Assembly: GCA_028293125.1 (NCBI GenBank)
Contig: JAQGPJ010000072.1
Coordinates: forward strand, 29,611 to 93,610
Direction of reading: 5' to 3'
Length of the DNA stretch: 64,000 nt
From: Verrucomicrobiales bacterium
GTDB lineage: Bacteria; Verrucomicrobiota; Verrucomicrobiia; Verrucomicrobiales; V1-33
The notes under the pieces are model-generated. The model was not told the origin of the DNA, made no database searches, and saw only the letters and a list, made by a program, of their open reading frames with translations. The position numbers were made by a program, and so were the translations under genes. Each line of letters opens with the position of its first letter. Position 1 is the first letter of the stretch. This document shows positions 37,953-45,661 of this stretch, in pieces.

Positions 37953-40268
37953 TTAGAAACCCGGACGGGCTTCAAACTTGCTGGGAGTGGGAGAGCCCGA
38001 CCCTCCGTTGGCCCGGATGTTGCCGTATTGGGTCCCGCCACTGGTGGGGCTGGTGTTGTAGCGGTGATCGTCCGCATAAACCACAACCCGGCCACTGCCG
38101 GTCACCGTGCCTCCAGCGTCCACCTGGACGATTTTGCCGGCCAGTGCGGCTTCGGGCGTGTTCAGCGCCACATTGCCCACGAAGCGGAGCTTGCTCACAC
38201 CCTCGGCATAGAATTTGATGGCGGAGGCGGCATCGTAGCGGCCACCGGTGATGACCAGCGCGTCGCGCTCGCCTGAGTTGTAGGACCGGGCGCGGATGAC
38301 GTCGGCGCTGGCGGTGACATTGTTAAGCTGCACCAGCGTGTCCACCGGAGAGGCTCCCGCCATGGCGTCGATGAGGATTTCTCCGGGAGTGCCCGACGAG
38401 GAGAGGGAGGTGCCACCCGTAAGGATGCTGTCGGACACTTGGATCTGGGATCCGTTCGTGGTCAGTTTCACAGTGCCGGTGGAGGCCAGCGCCAGCAACT
38501 GTGAGCTGTTCCTCACCAAAATGCCGGTGCGGGAGCTATTGCTGCTCTGATTGCGGACCGCCACGTGCCCTTCCCGGGCCCTGAGTGTGGACTTGTCCAC
38601 CGTGATGGTGCCCGCATCCGCCGTGCCAGTGCCCCCGGTGTCCACCGTCACGGAACCTGTCAGGGCCTCAGCAGTCGAATCCGCAAGCTGAACGCCTCCG
38701 CGGAATCCGCTTCCTCCAATGATCACACTGTCCGAGGCATGCAGGGAGGAGTTGTCCACTTGGATGGCATCCGTATCCGGATTGGCGCCGGTGGAGTAAA
38801 GAATGATGTTTCCATCGCCGGCGTTGACGGTGCTCCCGCTGATCCGCAATGGAGTGGAGTCCGCGCCGTTATAGTTCAGGTAAACACTGCCGTGACTCTC
38901 AAGCGTGGAGTTGCTGACATACAGCTCCCCCTGGGATGAAAGCGTGATGGATCCGGCATCGATCCGGCTGTCCAAAATGCTGATTTCCTCATCCGCCAGC
39001 AGTTGAACGGAATTCCCGCTGCCTAAAACGGAATCCGCCACATACACTGTCTGAGCCTCCGCGTAGAGACCATTATCAGCGTGGGCACTGCTCTGCTCCA
39101 CACGGAGATGCATGGCCAGCAGGGTCAGCAGGTCCTCCGTGGTGACCACAGTGGTGATACTGCCGGCAGCTTGGGGGCTGGTGGAGATCAAATCACTCCC
39201 GATAACCTCGCCATCGCCTATCTGGATCGTTCCGATGGTGGAGTAAGTGGTGCCTCCGGCGGAGCGGGGAATATCCACTTCATTCCGGATACGAAGCGCG
39301 GGATTCACGAGGCCATCCGGGAATTCATACACCGTGGGACCACTTTCAATGCTGGACTCGCCTTTGATCGTGGGAAAACCAGGGGTTTCGATAATGGCTG
39401 CCGAAGGCTCAAAAACCGTGGTTTCGTCAATGATGTAACCATCCTTAGGCTCCGGGGGCGGAGGCGCAGGAGGCTCACCGCCGTCATCATCGTTGTGATT
39501 GCCGTTATCCCGTGGTGGCTCAGGCTGCTGGGGCTCCGGAGGAGCCTGACGCTGGCCTTCGATTCCCCGCTCCAAGGAGAGCACGAGGCCCGCGCCGGCC
39601 AGTTTCATATTGGTGGGCTCGAGGTCGCCGCCGCGCACCGCGCGCTCCTGGCGGACGGCCGCGGAGGAAAAGAGGGATTCCGAAGTCAGAGCGGGAAAAT
39701 CACTGCCCAGCAGCGCGCAGCTGGCGGCCAGTTCCCGCAGATCAACCTCCACGGCCTCCGGCAGGCTCTTGTCGGCGGGGTTGAGGATCAGCATCTGTCC
39801 GGGCCGCAGCTCCACAAATTCGCCCAGCGCCGCCTTGAGCTTCACGGTGACGCGTCCCTCAATGCAGGTGATTTTGATGTAGGAGCCCGGCTGGTAAGCG
39901 ATCAGCATGGTGCCTTTGGCCGTGCTGCGGACCTCCGGTGTGTCCACTGTCAAAGCCTCGCGGGACAGGCCTTTGCCGCCGCCGCTGGAGGAAAGCATGA
40001 TGCCCTTGTTCAGGGAAAGATTCTGCTCGGAGGTCAGCACGGCGTCCGTCTGGGAGCCTGTGCGGTAGACGCCGCCACGGCTGCCCACGGAGAGCTGCAT
40101 TCTGGATTTGCTGCCCGTGTTGAGGCTGCTGCCGGGAGCGATTTCAGATCCTGCCTTCAGTTTGGTTTTGCCGGACTTCACGCTGTTGCGGGAAATGTCC
40201 ACTTTGGCGGCGCCGGCCATGCTGGTGAGAAGCACGAGGATCACCGGGGAAAGGATGATTTTTTTCAT
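37953..40268 (-). CDS. Secreted FecR-domain protein with beta-helix-like C-terminus
   Basis: This is 771 residues with a signal peptide (MKKIILSPVILVLLTSMAGA). Residues ~25-160 form a FecR domain (KLKAGSEIAPGSSLNTGSKS, LTVDTPEVRSTAKGTMLIAY, YIKITCIEGRVTVKLK). A Pro/Glu/Asp-rich hinge (APPEPQQPEPPRDNGNHNDD) follows around residue 240-275. The remaining ~400 residues repeat short strand patterns with Ser/Thr/Asn/Gly turns, such as AGSITLSSQGELYVSNSTLE, GDGNIILYSTGAN and GEILIDAMAG, like the right-handed beta-helices of filamentous-haemagglutinin-type proteins. It is probably a surface-exposed or periplasmic structural protein. It directly follows the barrel gene (24 bases). Confidence 0.8.
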   Translation of the reverse strand: MKKIILSPVILVLLTSMAGAAKVDISRNSVKSGKTKLKAGSEIAPGSSLNTGSKSRMQLSVGSRGGVYRTGSQTDAVLTSEQNLSLNKGIMLSSSGGGKGLSREALTVDTPEVRSTAKGTMLIAYQPGSYIKITCIEGRVTVKLKAALGEFVELRPGQMLILNPADKSLPEAVEVDLRELAASCALLGSDFPALTSESLFSSAAVRQERAVRGGDLEPTNMKLAGAGLVLSLERGIEGQRQAPPEPQQPEPPRDNGNHNDDDGGEPPAPPPPEPKDGYIIDETTVFEPSAAIIETPGFPTIKGESSIESGPTVYEFPDGLVNPALRIRNEVDIPRSAGGTTYSTIGTIQIGDGEVIGSDLISTSPQAAGSITTVVTTEDLLTLLAMHLRVEQSSAHADNGLYAEAQTVYVADSVLGSGNSVQLLADEEISILDSRIDAGSITLSSQGELYVSNSTLESHGSVYLNYNGADSTPLRISGSTVNAGDGNIILYSTGANPDTDAIQVDNSSLHASDSVIIGGSGFRGGVQLADSTAEALTGSVTVDTGGTGTADAGTITVDKSTLRAREGHVAVRNQSSNSSRTGILVRNSSQLLALASTGTVKLTTNGSQIQVSDSILTGGTSLSSSGTPGEILIDAMAGASPVDTLVQLNNVTASADVIRARSYNSGERDALVITGGRYDAASAIKFYAEGVSKLRFVGNVALNTPEAALAGKIVQVDAGGTVTGSGRVVVYADDHRYNTSPTSGGTQYGNIRANGGSGSPTPSKFEARPGF

Positions 40269-40292
40269 AGGTTTGGCTGGGGTGCGGGCGGT

Positions 40293-41282
40293 TCACCAGT
40301 TCATTACCAGAGAGGCGAAAACCCCGGTGTTCAGGGCTTTGTAATCGTAAATTTCGCGATCGGAGTTGTTGAAGCTTCCGGACACGGTGGTGTTGAAACG
40401 CAGCCAGTCCGTCAGCTTGTATTCCAGACCGAGGCTCACGATCTGATTGAAATCGGTGCGGTCCGCCTCGCTGTAGTCGTAAATCGCCGCGCGGTAGGCC
40501 AGGGTGCTTTCCAGCGAGCTGGTCCACTTCACTTTGTAGGCCACATAGGCGGTGTATTCGTCGCGCTGCGGCTCCGGGCGGTTGGCATCCACACTCCAAT
40601 CCCCCGCCAGCCCGGCGGTGATGGAGTGACCGCGGCTGAAGCGCCAGGTTTTGTCAGCGCCGACGGTGATGCTGTGGTTGTCAAAGCTGCTGTCGCCCCA
40701 GTCCCAGGGCTGGGCGATGCGGTAGAAATTATAGTCCGCATATACGACCACATTGCCCAGCAGCGGATCCCACGGCGTGCCGGCCCGGGGAAAGGCGTAG
40801 AGCAGTCCAACCTGTGCGCGCAGCAGATCGAAATCAAAAAAGTCCGCGTCATTGTAACGGAAAATCTGATCACTGAGCAGGGCGCGGGCAAAGAGTCCGC
40901 CTTTGATCTGTGGGATATAGGCAAGGGTGACACCGCTTTGCAGGTAGAAATCATCCACCTCGCCCTTGTCCACCAAAGCGACATTGCTGGTATAGGAGCC
41001 ACCGAAATCGAAACGGAAGGTCCAAGGCTCCCAGTTGGAGCGGCGATAGAGGATTTTCTGCACGCCGTACTCCTCATCCCCCTCCATGGCGGGGGCGGTC
41101 TCACTGTTGTCTGTGGGTGATTTGCCGTCCGCATGCAGGCCGGGACGGCTTCCGGTGGCGGCTTCGGAGTGGGCAGCCGCTCCACGGGCAGCATCCACGG
41201 CTATTTGGGCTTTCAGTGCGGCGGGCGCGAGGGCCAGCGCCATCCAAAAAACATGTCCTTTGCCCAGCAGCAGTGAAGTCAT
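40293..41282 (-). CDS. Outer-membrane beta-barrel protein
   Basis: This is 329 residues. The start at 41282 is preceded by GAAGGGGCT and gives a signal peptide (GHVFWMALALAPAALKAQ). After a short polar linker, the sequence alternates as in transmembrane strands: FRFDFGGSYTSNVALVDKGE, FYLQSGVTLAYIP, GLFARALLSDQIF, VVVYADYNFYRIA, SITVGADKTWRFS, TAYVAYKVKWTSSLESTLAY and LGLEYKLTDWLRFNTTVSGS, ending in VFASLVMNW with a terminal aromatic, a typical outer-membrane insertion signal. The substrate or role is unknown; adjacency to the FecR/beta-helix protein suggests the pair works together at the cell surface. Confidence 0.82.
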   Translation of the reverse strand: MTSLLLGKGHVFWMALALAPAALKAQIAVDAARGAAAHSEAATGSRPGLHADGKSPTDNSETAPAMEGDEEYGVQKILYRRSNWEPWTFRFDFGGSYTSNVALVDKGEVDDFYLQSGVTLAYIPQIKGGLFARALLSDQIFRYNDADFFDFDLLRAQVGLLYAFPRAGTPWDPLLGNVVVYADYNFYRIAQPWDWGDSSFDNHSITVGADKTWRFSRGHSITAGLAGDWSVDANRPEPQRDEYTAYVAYKVKWTSSLESTLAYRAAIYDYSEADRTDFNQIVSLGLEYKLTDWLRFNTTVSGSFNNSDREIYDYKALNTGVFASLVMNW

Positions 41283-41597
41283 AGCCCCTTCAATTATTCC
41301 GGTGCGGCTTCCCGGTCTATCTTTTTTTGACGGATGGCAGTTCATTTTTATGGGTGACAGTGAAATTTCGCATGAGTCCCTCCGGAGAAAAGAATGAATA
41401 AGGAACAGGATTCCGCCGGAGAAATTTTGTCAGAAGAGGGGTTTGTCATACTTCTGACCGGGGACCGGGGGATTCCTGTCCCGTAAGTCACCGACAGACA
41501 ATAGCCGGGGAGCCGCAGGCTTTGGTCATGTCCGGGTTCCCCCGCAAACTGTCCCCTGACAATGGCAGCTTCGGCCTTCGCTGTGGCCGTGGACGGA
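41283..41597. promoter_or_regulatory. Spacer upstream of the barrel/FecR/lipoprotein genes
   Basis: These 315 bases lie between two minus-strand genes. They contain an 8-bp inverted repeat GTCAGAAG/CTTCTGAC at 41429-41436 and 41451-41458, which could be a terminator for the upstream lipoprotein gene or an operator for the barrel gene. No firm promoter was assigned. Confidence 0.4.
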
Positions 41598-42254
41598 TCA
41601 ATCGAGAACCGCGTAAGTTTTGCCGCCGTGGGACACCTTGGAGCCCTCGGCGAGAGTGCCCGGCTTGTCGGAGATGTAGGAGCTGTCGGAGACGCTGACC
41701 CCGCTTTCCTTCACGGTGGCGAAAGCGACCACCGGCTTTCCTTCCTCATTGGCCACGGGAACAGCGAAATCCGTGCCGTAGTTTTTGGCCACGGAGGCCT
41801 TGGCGGCCTTGTTCCATTCCAGATCAACCTGTTGAACCTCCTTCTCGGTCTCGGCCTCCACCTTGGCGGCGGCGGTGGGATTCTGCTTTTTCCTGACGGC
41901 GGCGCGTTTGCGCACTTCAGCCTTTTTGGTCTCATACTGCGGGCGCAGGGTTTTTTTCTCCTTCTGCACCATGCCGTCATAGTGCCGGCTGACCACCACC
42001 TCCACATGCTGGCGCTGTGCCATGGTGAGCTGTGCGTAGCGGTGCACCGTGGCCACCAGAGTGATGACCCGGGTGATGTTTCCAAGATCCCCGGGATTCC
42101 GGTGGATGTCCCGGATGGTGGAGGCGCTGTTGAGCAGGTCACCGGGCAGGGTGGCCAGCATGGAGGGATCCATAGTGGCGCATCCTGTCAGGGTGAGAGC
42201 GGCGGCGCTGGCGAGCGCGATGGGAGGTTGGAACCGGCGGAAAACAGGCAGCAT
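41598..42254 (-). CDS. Hypothetical lipoprotein, paralogue of the 37222-37941 gene
   Basis: This is 218 residues from the ATG at 42254; a TTG 39 bases upstream would extend it without adding signal-peptide logic. The lipobox is ALTLTGCAT. The middle helical part is strongly charged (KEKKTLRPQYETKKAEVRKR; KVEAETEKEVQQVDLEW), and the C-terminal block KNYGTDFAVPVANEEGKPVV then VKESGVSVSDSSY closely matches the other lipoprotein. Function is unknown. Two paralogues bracketing one barrel/FecR pair suggests an envelope complex or an old duplication of part of the locus. Confidence 0.75.
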   Translation of the reverse strand: MLPVFRRFQPPIALASAAALTLTGCATMDPSMLATLPGDLLNSASTIRDIHRNPGDLGNITRVITLVATVHRYAQLTMAQRQHVEVVVSRHYDGMVQKEKKTLRPQYETKKAEVRKRAAVRKKQNPTAAAKVEAETEKEVQQVDLEWNKAAKASVAKNYGTDFAVPVANEEGKPVVAFATVKESGVSVSDSSYISDKPGTLAEGSKVSHGGKTYAVLD

Positions 42255-42496
42255 ATGCACGGGAGGTGAAAGGTGGCGGGCGAGGGTGTTCAAAGTTTAA
42301 ACGCGCTCCCCCGGTCCGGATTGCGCCAGCCATTAAAAAAACGGAGCTTTCACGCGGAGCGATGCACGAAACACCCCGCCCATGCCGGCCTGCAGAGCCT
42401 TGGCACATTACTCCGCCCGAGTGTTATCCTGACAGCGGCAGCACCTGTTTTTCGGCAGGCCGCTCTCCGGTCCGACCGCATGAGCGGGGGAAAAGC

Positions 42497-43327
42497 TCAG
42501 CTGCCCTCCTCCAGCAAAGCGATCAGACGCTCCCGCGCCGCCGCCAGCCCTTTGTAACGGGCAACCTCCTCCGGCATGGTGCGGAGCGCCTGCACCAGCC
42601 GCGCCGAGGCTTCGGCATCCTGTCTCACTTCCATCAGAGGATGCATGGTGATACGGATGCTGAACAGGATTCCTCCGCTGGTGGGCAGAGCGGTGAAGGC
42701 CTGATGCTCCACCCGCAGCCAGACCTCCCCAGGCGTCACTCCCGCATCCAGACGCGGCAGCCGCCGGGAAGGATGCTGGTTGTGTTCCGGCGAGCGGCTC
42801 AGCCCCCAGTTGTGCCGGAACCAGGCGCTGTCCGGCGTCAGCTTTCCCAGCAAAGTATCGATGCCCCGGCCCAGCGCCGCATTCAAACCCGGCACCTCCC
42901 CATGAATGGCGGCCACACTGCGGCCGATTTTGTCCGGCAGGCTCCAAGAGGAGGGAAAACACACACAGCCTCCGAGCAGCGGAAAATCCCCCGCCGCCCG
43001 CACCAGCAGAAAATCCGGTTCCCAAACCTCGCCCAGACGCGCGCACTGCTCCTCCGGCGGCACTGAAAAGAGGGAAATGCCGGCATCCGTTTCCACAGGG
43101 GGTGGAACACCCCATTCCGCAGCCAAGGCCCGGCATTCCTCCAGCAGCGGCAGGCCGTCAGGCCGCATGGCGGAGTAAAGATACCGGTTGCCACCGTGCC
43201 GAAGCCACTGACGGCGCTCCGCTGTCAGAGCCGGATCCGCAGGCCGGAAAAACTCCGCCGGGGAGCCGCGCCGCAGCCCCAGCTGAAAACGGAAATCACC
43301 TCCGGAAAACAAAGCGGCAAAATTCAT
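42497..43327 (-). CDS. DUF3445 protein (haem-dependent oxidative N-demethylase alpha-like)
   Basis: This is 276 residues. The family fingerprint is clear: GGCVCFPSSWSLPDKIGRSV, AAIHGEVPGLNAALGRGID, WFRHNWGLSRSPEHNQH, LRVEHQAFTALPTSGGILFS and RITMHPLMEV. These are the DUF3445 residues, including His positions that may bind haem. Characterised relatives form the alpha subunit of a haem-dependent amine N-demethylase with three partner subunits; no such partners are encoded nearby, so the reaction here cannot be stated. It is cytoplasmic, with no signal peptide, and divergent from the CAP-domain gene. Confidence 0.88.
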   Translation of the reverse strand: MNFAALFSGGDFRFQLGLRRGSPAEFFRPADPALTAERRQWLRHGGNRYLYSAMRPDGLPLLEECRALAAEWGVPPPVETDAGISLFSVPPEEQCARLGEVWEPDFLLVRAAGDFPLLGGCVCFPSSWSLPDKIGRSVAAIHGEVPGLNAALGRGIDTLLGKLTPDSAWFRHNWGLSRSPEHNQHPSRRLPRLDAGVTPGEVWLRVEHQAFTALPTSGGILFSIRITMHPLMEVRQDAEASARLVQALRTMPEEVARYKGLAAARERLIALLEEGS

Positions 43328-43437
43328 GTGACAGGAAATGCGGAATCGGCGGAGAGGAAACGAAAAGAGGACTGCCCGGACAATTCTTCAGGCGGCCAAG
43401 GAAAATGCAGACGTATCCTCCTCCGAATAAGGATCCC

Positions 43438-44334
43438 ATGAAAGCCACTGCCCCTGTTTTTCTCCTCGTGCTTCTGCCCGCGGCATTTTCCTCACTGGTA
43501 TCCGCTCCTCCCCGGGAGGCCTCCCCTGCCCGGATGCGGTATGACCACGGGGATCCCACGCCGTGCGAGCAACTGATGCTGGAGATGATCAACCGGACCC
43601 GCGCCGATCCCACGGCGGAGGCGGCCCGGCTGGGTATCCAGCTCAACAGCGGACTTGCGACTGGCGCGATCTCCTCCAGCCCCAAACCTCCTCTGGCCTT
43701 TCATTCCAAACTGACCGCCGCCGCCCGCGGCCACACCCGCTGGATGCTCAGCGCCGGCCGGTTTTCCCACACCGGAGCCGAGGGCAGCGATCCCCGCAAA
43801 CGCGTCGCCGCGGCCGGATATGAGTTTTCGCAAAGCTGGAGTCAGGCGGAGAACATCGGATTTGGAGGCACCGCCGGCACGCTGGATCTGCCGGCGGAGA
43901 CCGCGGCGCGGCATGATGCTCTTTTTCAAAGTCCGGGACACCGGAAAAATATCTGCGGCCCTGACTTCCGGGAGATCGGTTTGGGACTGATAGCCGGGCG
44001 TTTCCAGGGAGGCAGTGCCGTGCTGGTCACCCAGAATTTCGCCAATGGCGGCACCGGCCCTTCCCCGCTGGTGACAGGCGTGGTTTTTGAGGACCGGGAT
44101 GGTGATGGTTTTTACGATCCCGGCGAGGGTGTGGCCGGGGTGACGGTGGTGACGGAGGGCGGCAACTGGGAGGCTGTCACCTCCGCTTCCGGAGGGTATG
44201 CTGTGCCGTATGACAGCACCGCCAACGGCGTGCTCACCGTCACTTTTCAGGGCGGCCCTCTCCGCAGTGCGGTCCCGCGTTCCATCACCCGCACCGGCGG
44301 CAATCTGAAGGTGGACCTTTTGAGGAAGCCCTGA
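43438..44334 (+). CDS. Secreted CAP/SCP-domain protein with C-terminal SdrD-B-like module
   Basis: This is 298 residues, with the ATG at 43438 giving a signal peptide (APVFLLVLLPAAFSSLVSAP). The CAP domain carries EQLMLEMINRTRADPTAEA, LTAAARGHTRWMLSAGRFSH, WSQAENIGFGGTAG, HDALFQSPGHRKNIC and REIGLGLIAG, matching the CAP1-CAP4 motifs including both His and Glu residues. After VTQNFANGG a SdrD-B-like Ca-binding beta module begins (VTGVVFEDRDGDGFYDPGEG). It is probably extracellular; bacterial CAP proteins are mostly uncharacterised. Confidence 0.92.
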   Translation: MKATAPVFLLVLLPAAFSSLVSAPPREASPARMRYDHGDPTPCEQLMLEMINRTRADPTAEAARLGIQLNSGLATGAISSSPKPPLAFHSKLTAAARGHTRWMLSAGRFSHTGAEGSDPRKRVAAAGYEFSQSWSQAENIGFGGTAGTLDLPAETAARHDALFQSPGHRKNICGPDFREIGLGLIAGRFQGGSAVLVTQNFANGGTGPSPLVTGVVFEDRDGDGFYDPGEGVAGVTVVTEGGNWEAVTSASGGYAVPYDSTANGVLTVTFQGGPLRSAVPRSITRTGGNLKVDLLRKP

Positions 44335-44376
44335 TCCCCCCGCCCGCGCCCGGAAATTTCCAATCTCCGCCTTCCG

Positions 44377-44916
44377 ATGACCGCTGACTCTCAAAATCAT
44401 CACTCCAATTCGCAGATTGAGCCTGAAACTCTGCTTTTCAGGGATGACGGTGCTATCCCCAACAGTGCGCTGCCCGCGCTGCTTTACCGGCGGGCTTTTG
44501 ATCCGGAAACACACGCGCTGGCTTCCGTGCTGGAGAAATGCTTTGCTTCAAATGGCTGGACGGATGCCTGGCAGGGAGGGGTTTATGGCTTTCACCACTT
44601 TCACAGCACCGCCCATGAGGTGCTGGGGGTTTGCCGTGGCCGTGCCAACCTGCATCTGGGAGGGAAAAAGGGTGGGAAATGCGACGTGCGGACCGGTGAT
44701 GTCCTCATCTTGGCCGCTGGGACAGGCCATCAATGCGCCGATAGCTCGCAGGATTTCACGGTGGTGGGAGCTTATCCGGAGGGCTGTTCCCCGGATCTGC
44801 TGCGCGGGAAGCCCGGCGAGCGCCCCGCAGCGGACCGCAACATGGCAGCCGTGCCCGTGCCGCAGGCGGATCCCCTTTATGGCCCGGAAGGCCCGTTGAG
44901 AAAACACTGGAAGTGA
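44377..44916 (+). CDS. Cupin-fold protein (YjlB-like)
   Basis: This is 179 residues, cytoplasmic. The cupin metal-site motifs are visible as GFHHFHSTAHEVLGVCRG (HxH plus Glu/His) and VRTGDVLILAAGTGHQC (second motif with His), followed by FTVVGAYPEG, the layout of the YjlB-like subfamily. The substrate is unknown. It lies 42 bases downstream of the CAP-domain gene and is convergent with the thioredoxin-fold gene. Confidence 0.85.
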   Translation: MTADSQNHHSNSQIEPETLLFRDDGAIPNSALPALLYRRAFDPETHALASVLEKCFASNGWTDAWQGGVYGFHHFHSTAHEVLGVCRGRANLHLGGKKGGKCDVRTGDVLILAAGTGHQCADSSQDFTVVGAYPEGCSPDLLRGKPGERPAADRNMAAVPVPQADPLYGPEGPLRKHWK

Positions 44917-44964
44917 GGCAGAAACGTTCGTGAGACAGGCATCCGGATTGCCAAAACGGAGGCG

Positions 44965-45546
44965 CTACTCCACTCCCGTGATCCGGCATCCCACAGCGGG
45001 GGAGCTGTTGGCGGACGGAGCTTTGCCCGTTTTGATGGCGTCCAGAGCCTCGCGGAGATCCTTGGTGGTGGGAGTGCGCTGGCGCTTGGTGGGGGTCAGG
45101 TAAAGGTCATTGACGCGGCCCTGATAAAGCGTCCTGCCGTCGGGCCCGGCCACCACAGCCTCCGGTGTGGTTTTGGCGTGCTCCCGTTTGGCCAGCTTTT
45201 GCTCCGCATCCATCAGCACCGTGGCCTTGATGGTGTTGAGCTCCGTGTGCTGAAGCACATCAGCGGGTTTCAGGTCCTTGTCCGAATGCACGAAATAAAA
45301 CTGGAACGAATCCCTGTAATCGGCGGCGATGCGGTTCATCTCCGGCACAAAATTGTTGGAGGCGGGGCAGTAGGCGGAGACAAAAAAGAGCACCACTCCC
45401 TTCTTCCCGGCGGGAACCGACAGCGGAGTGTGGTCCGCGCTGTCCGTGCCGGGAAGCTTGAGCGGAAGCGTCTCCTCCGCACGGAGGCAGGAAAGACAGG
45501 CCAGGGCCACGAGGGAAAAGGCAGTCATCCGTTTCAAAAGACTCAT
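44965..45546 (-). CDS. Secreted thioredoxin-fold (redoxin-like) protein
   Basis: This is 193 residues with a signal peptide (MTAFSLVALACLSCLRAEE). The thioredoxin-like core reads KKGVVLFFVSAYCPASNNFV, with one Cys at the position of the resolving/attacking Cys, then FYFVHSDKDLKPADV and TTPEAVVAGPDGRTLYQGRV (cis-Pro loop as TTPEA). The second active-site Cys is absent (CPAS), so a peroxiredoxin-like or non-redox role is possible. Related proteins often occur near secreted cytochromes in these bacteria. Confidence 0.8.
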   Translation of the reverse strand: MSLLKRMTAFSLVALACLSCLRAEETLPLKLPGTDSADHTPLSVPAGKKGVVLFFVSAYCPASNNFVPEMNRIAADYRDSFQFYFVHSDKDLKPADVLQHTELNTIKATVLMDAEQKLAKREHAKTTPEAVVAGPDGRTLYQGRVNDLYLTPTKRQRTPTTKDLREALDAIKTGKAPSANSSPAVGCRITGVE

Positions 45547-45661
45547 AAGCGGCGGGTGGGCGGTGGCAGTTCAGACTGCTTTACGGAATACCCGGCTGGA
45601 GGCTTGCATGTGATGGCATATGCCGTTGGCCCACAGCTACGGATTTCCAGCTCCACCGCCG

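Noticed and set aside
39081..41120. 679-residue open frame on the plus strand
   Set aside because: Antisense of the FecR/beta-helix and barrel genes; low-complexity composition and no motif.
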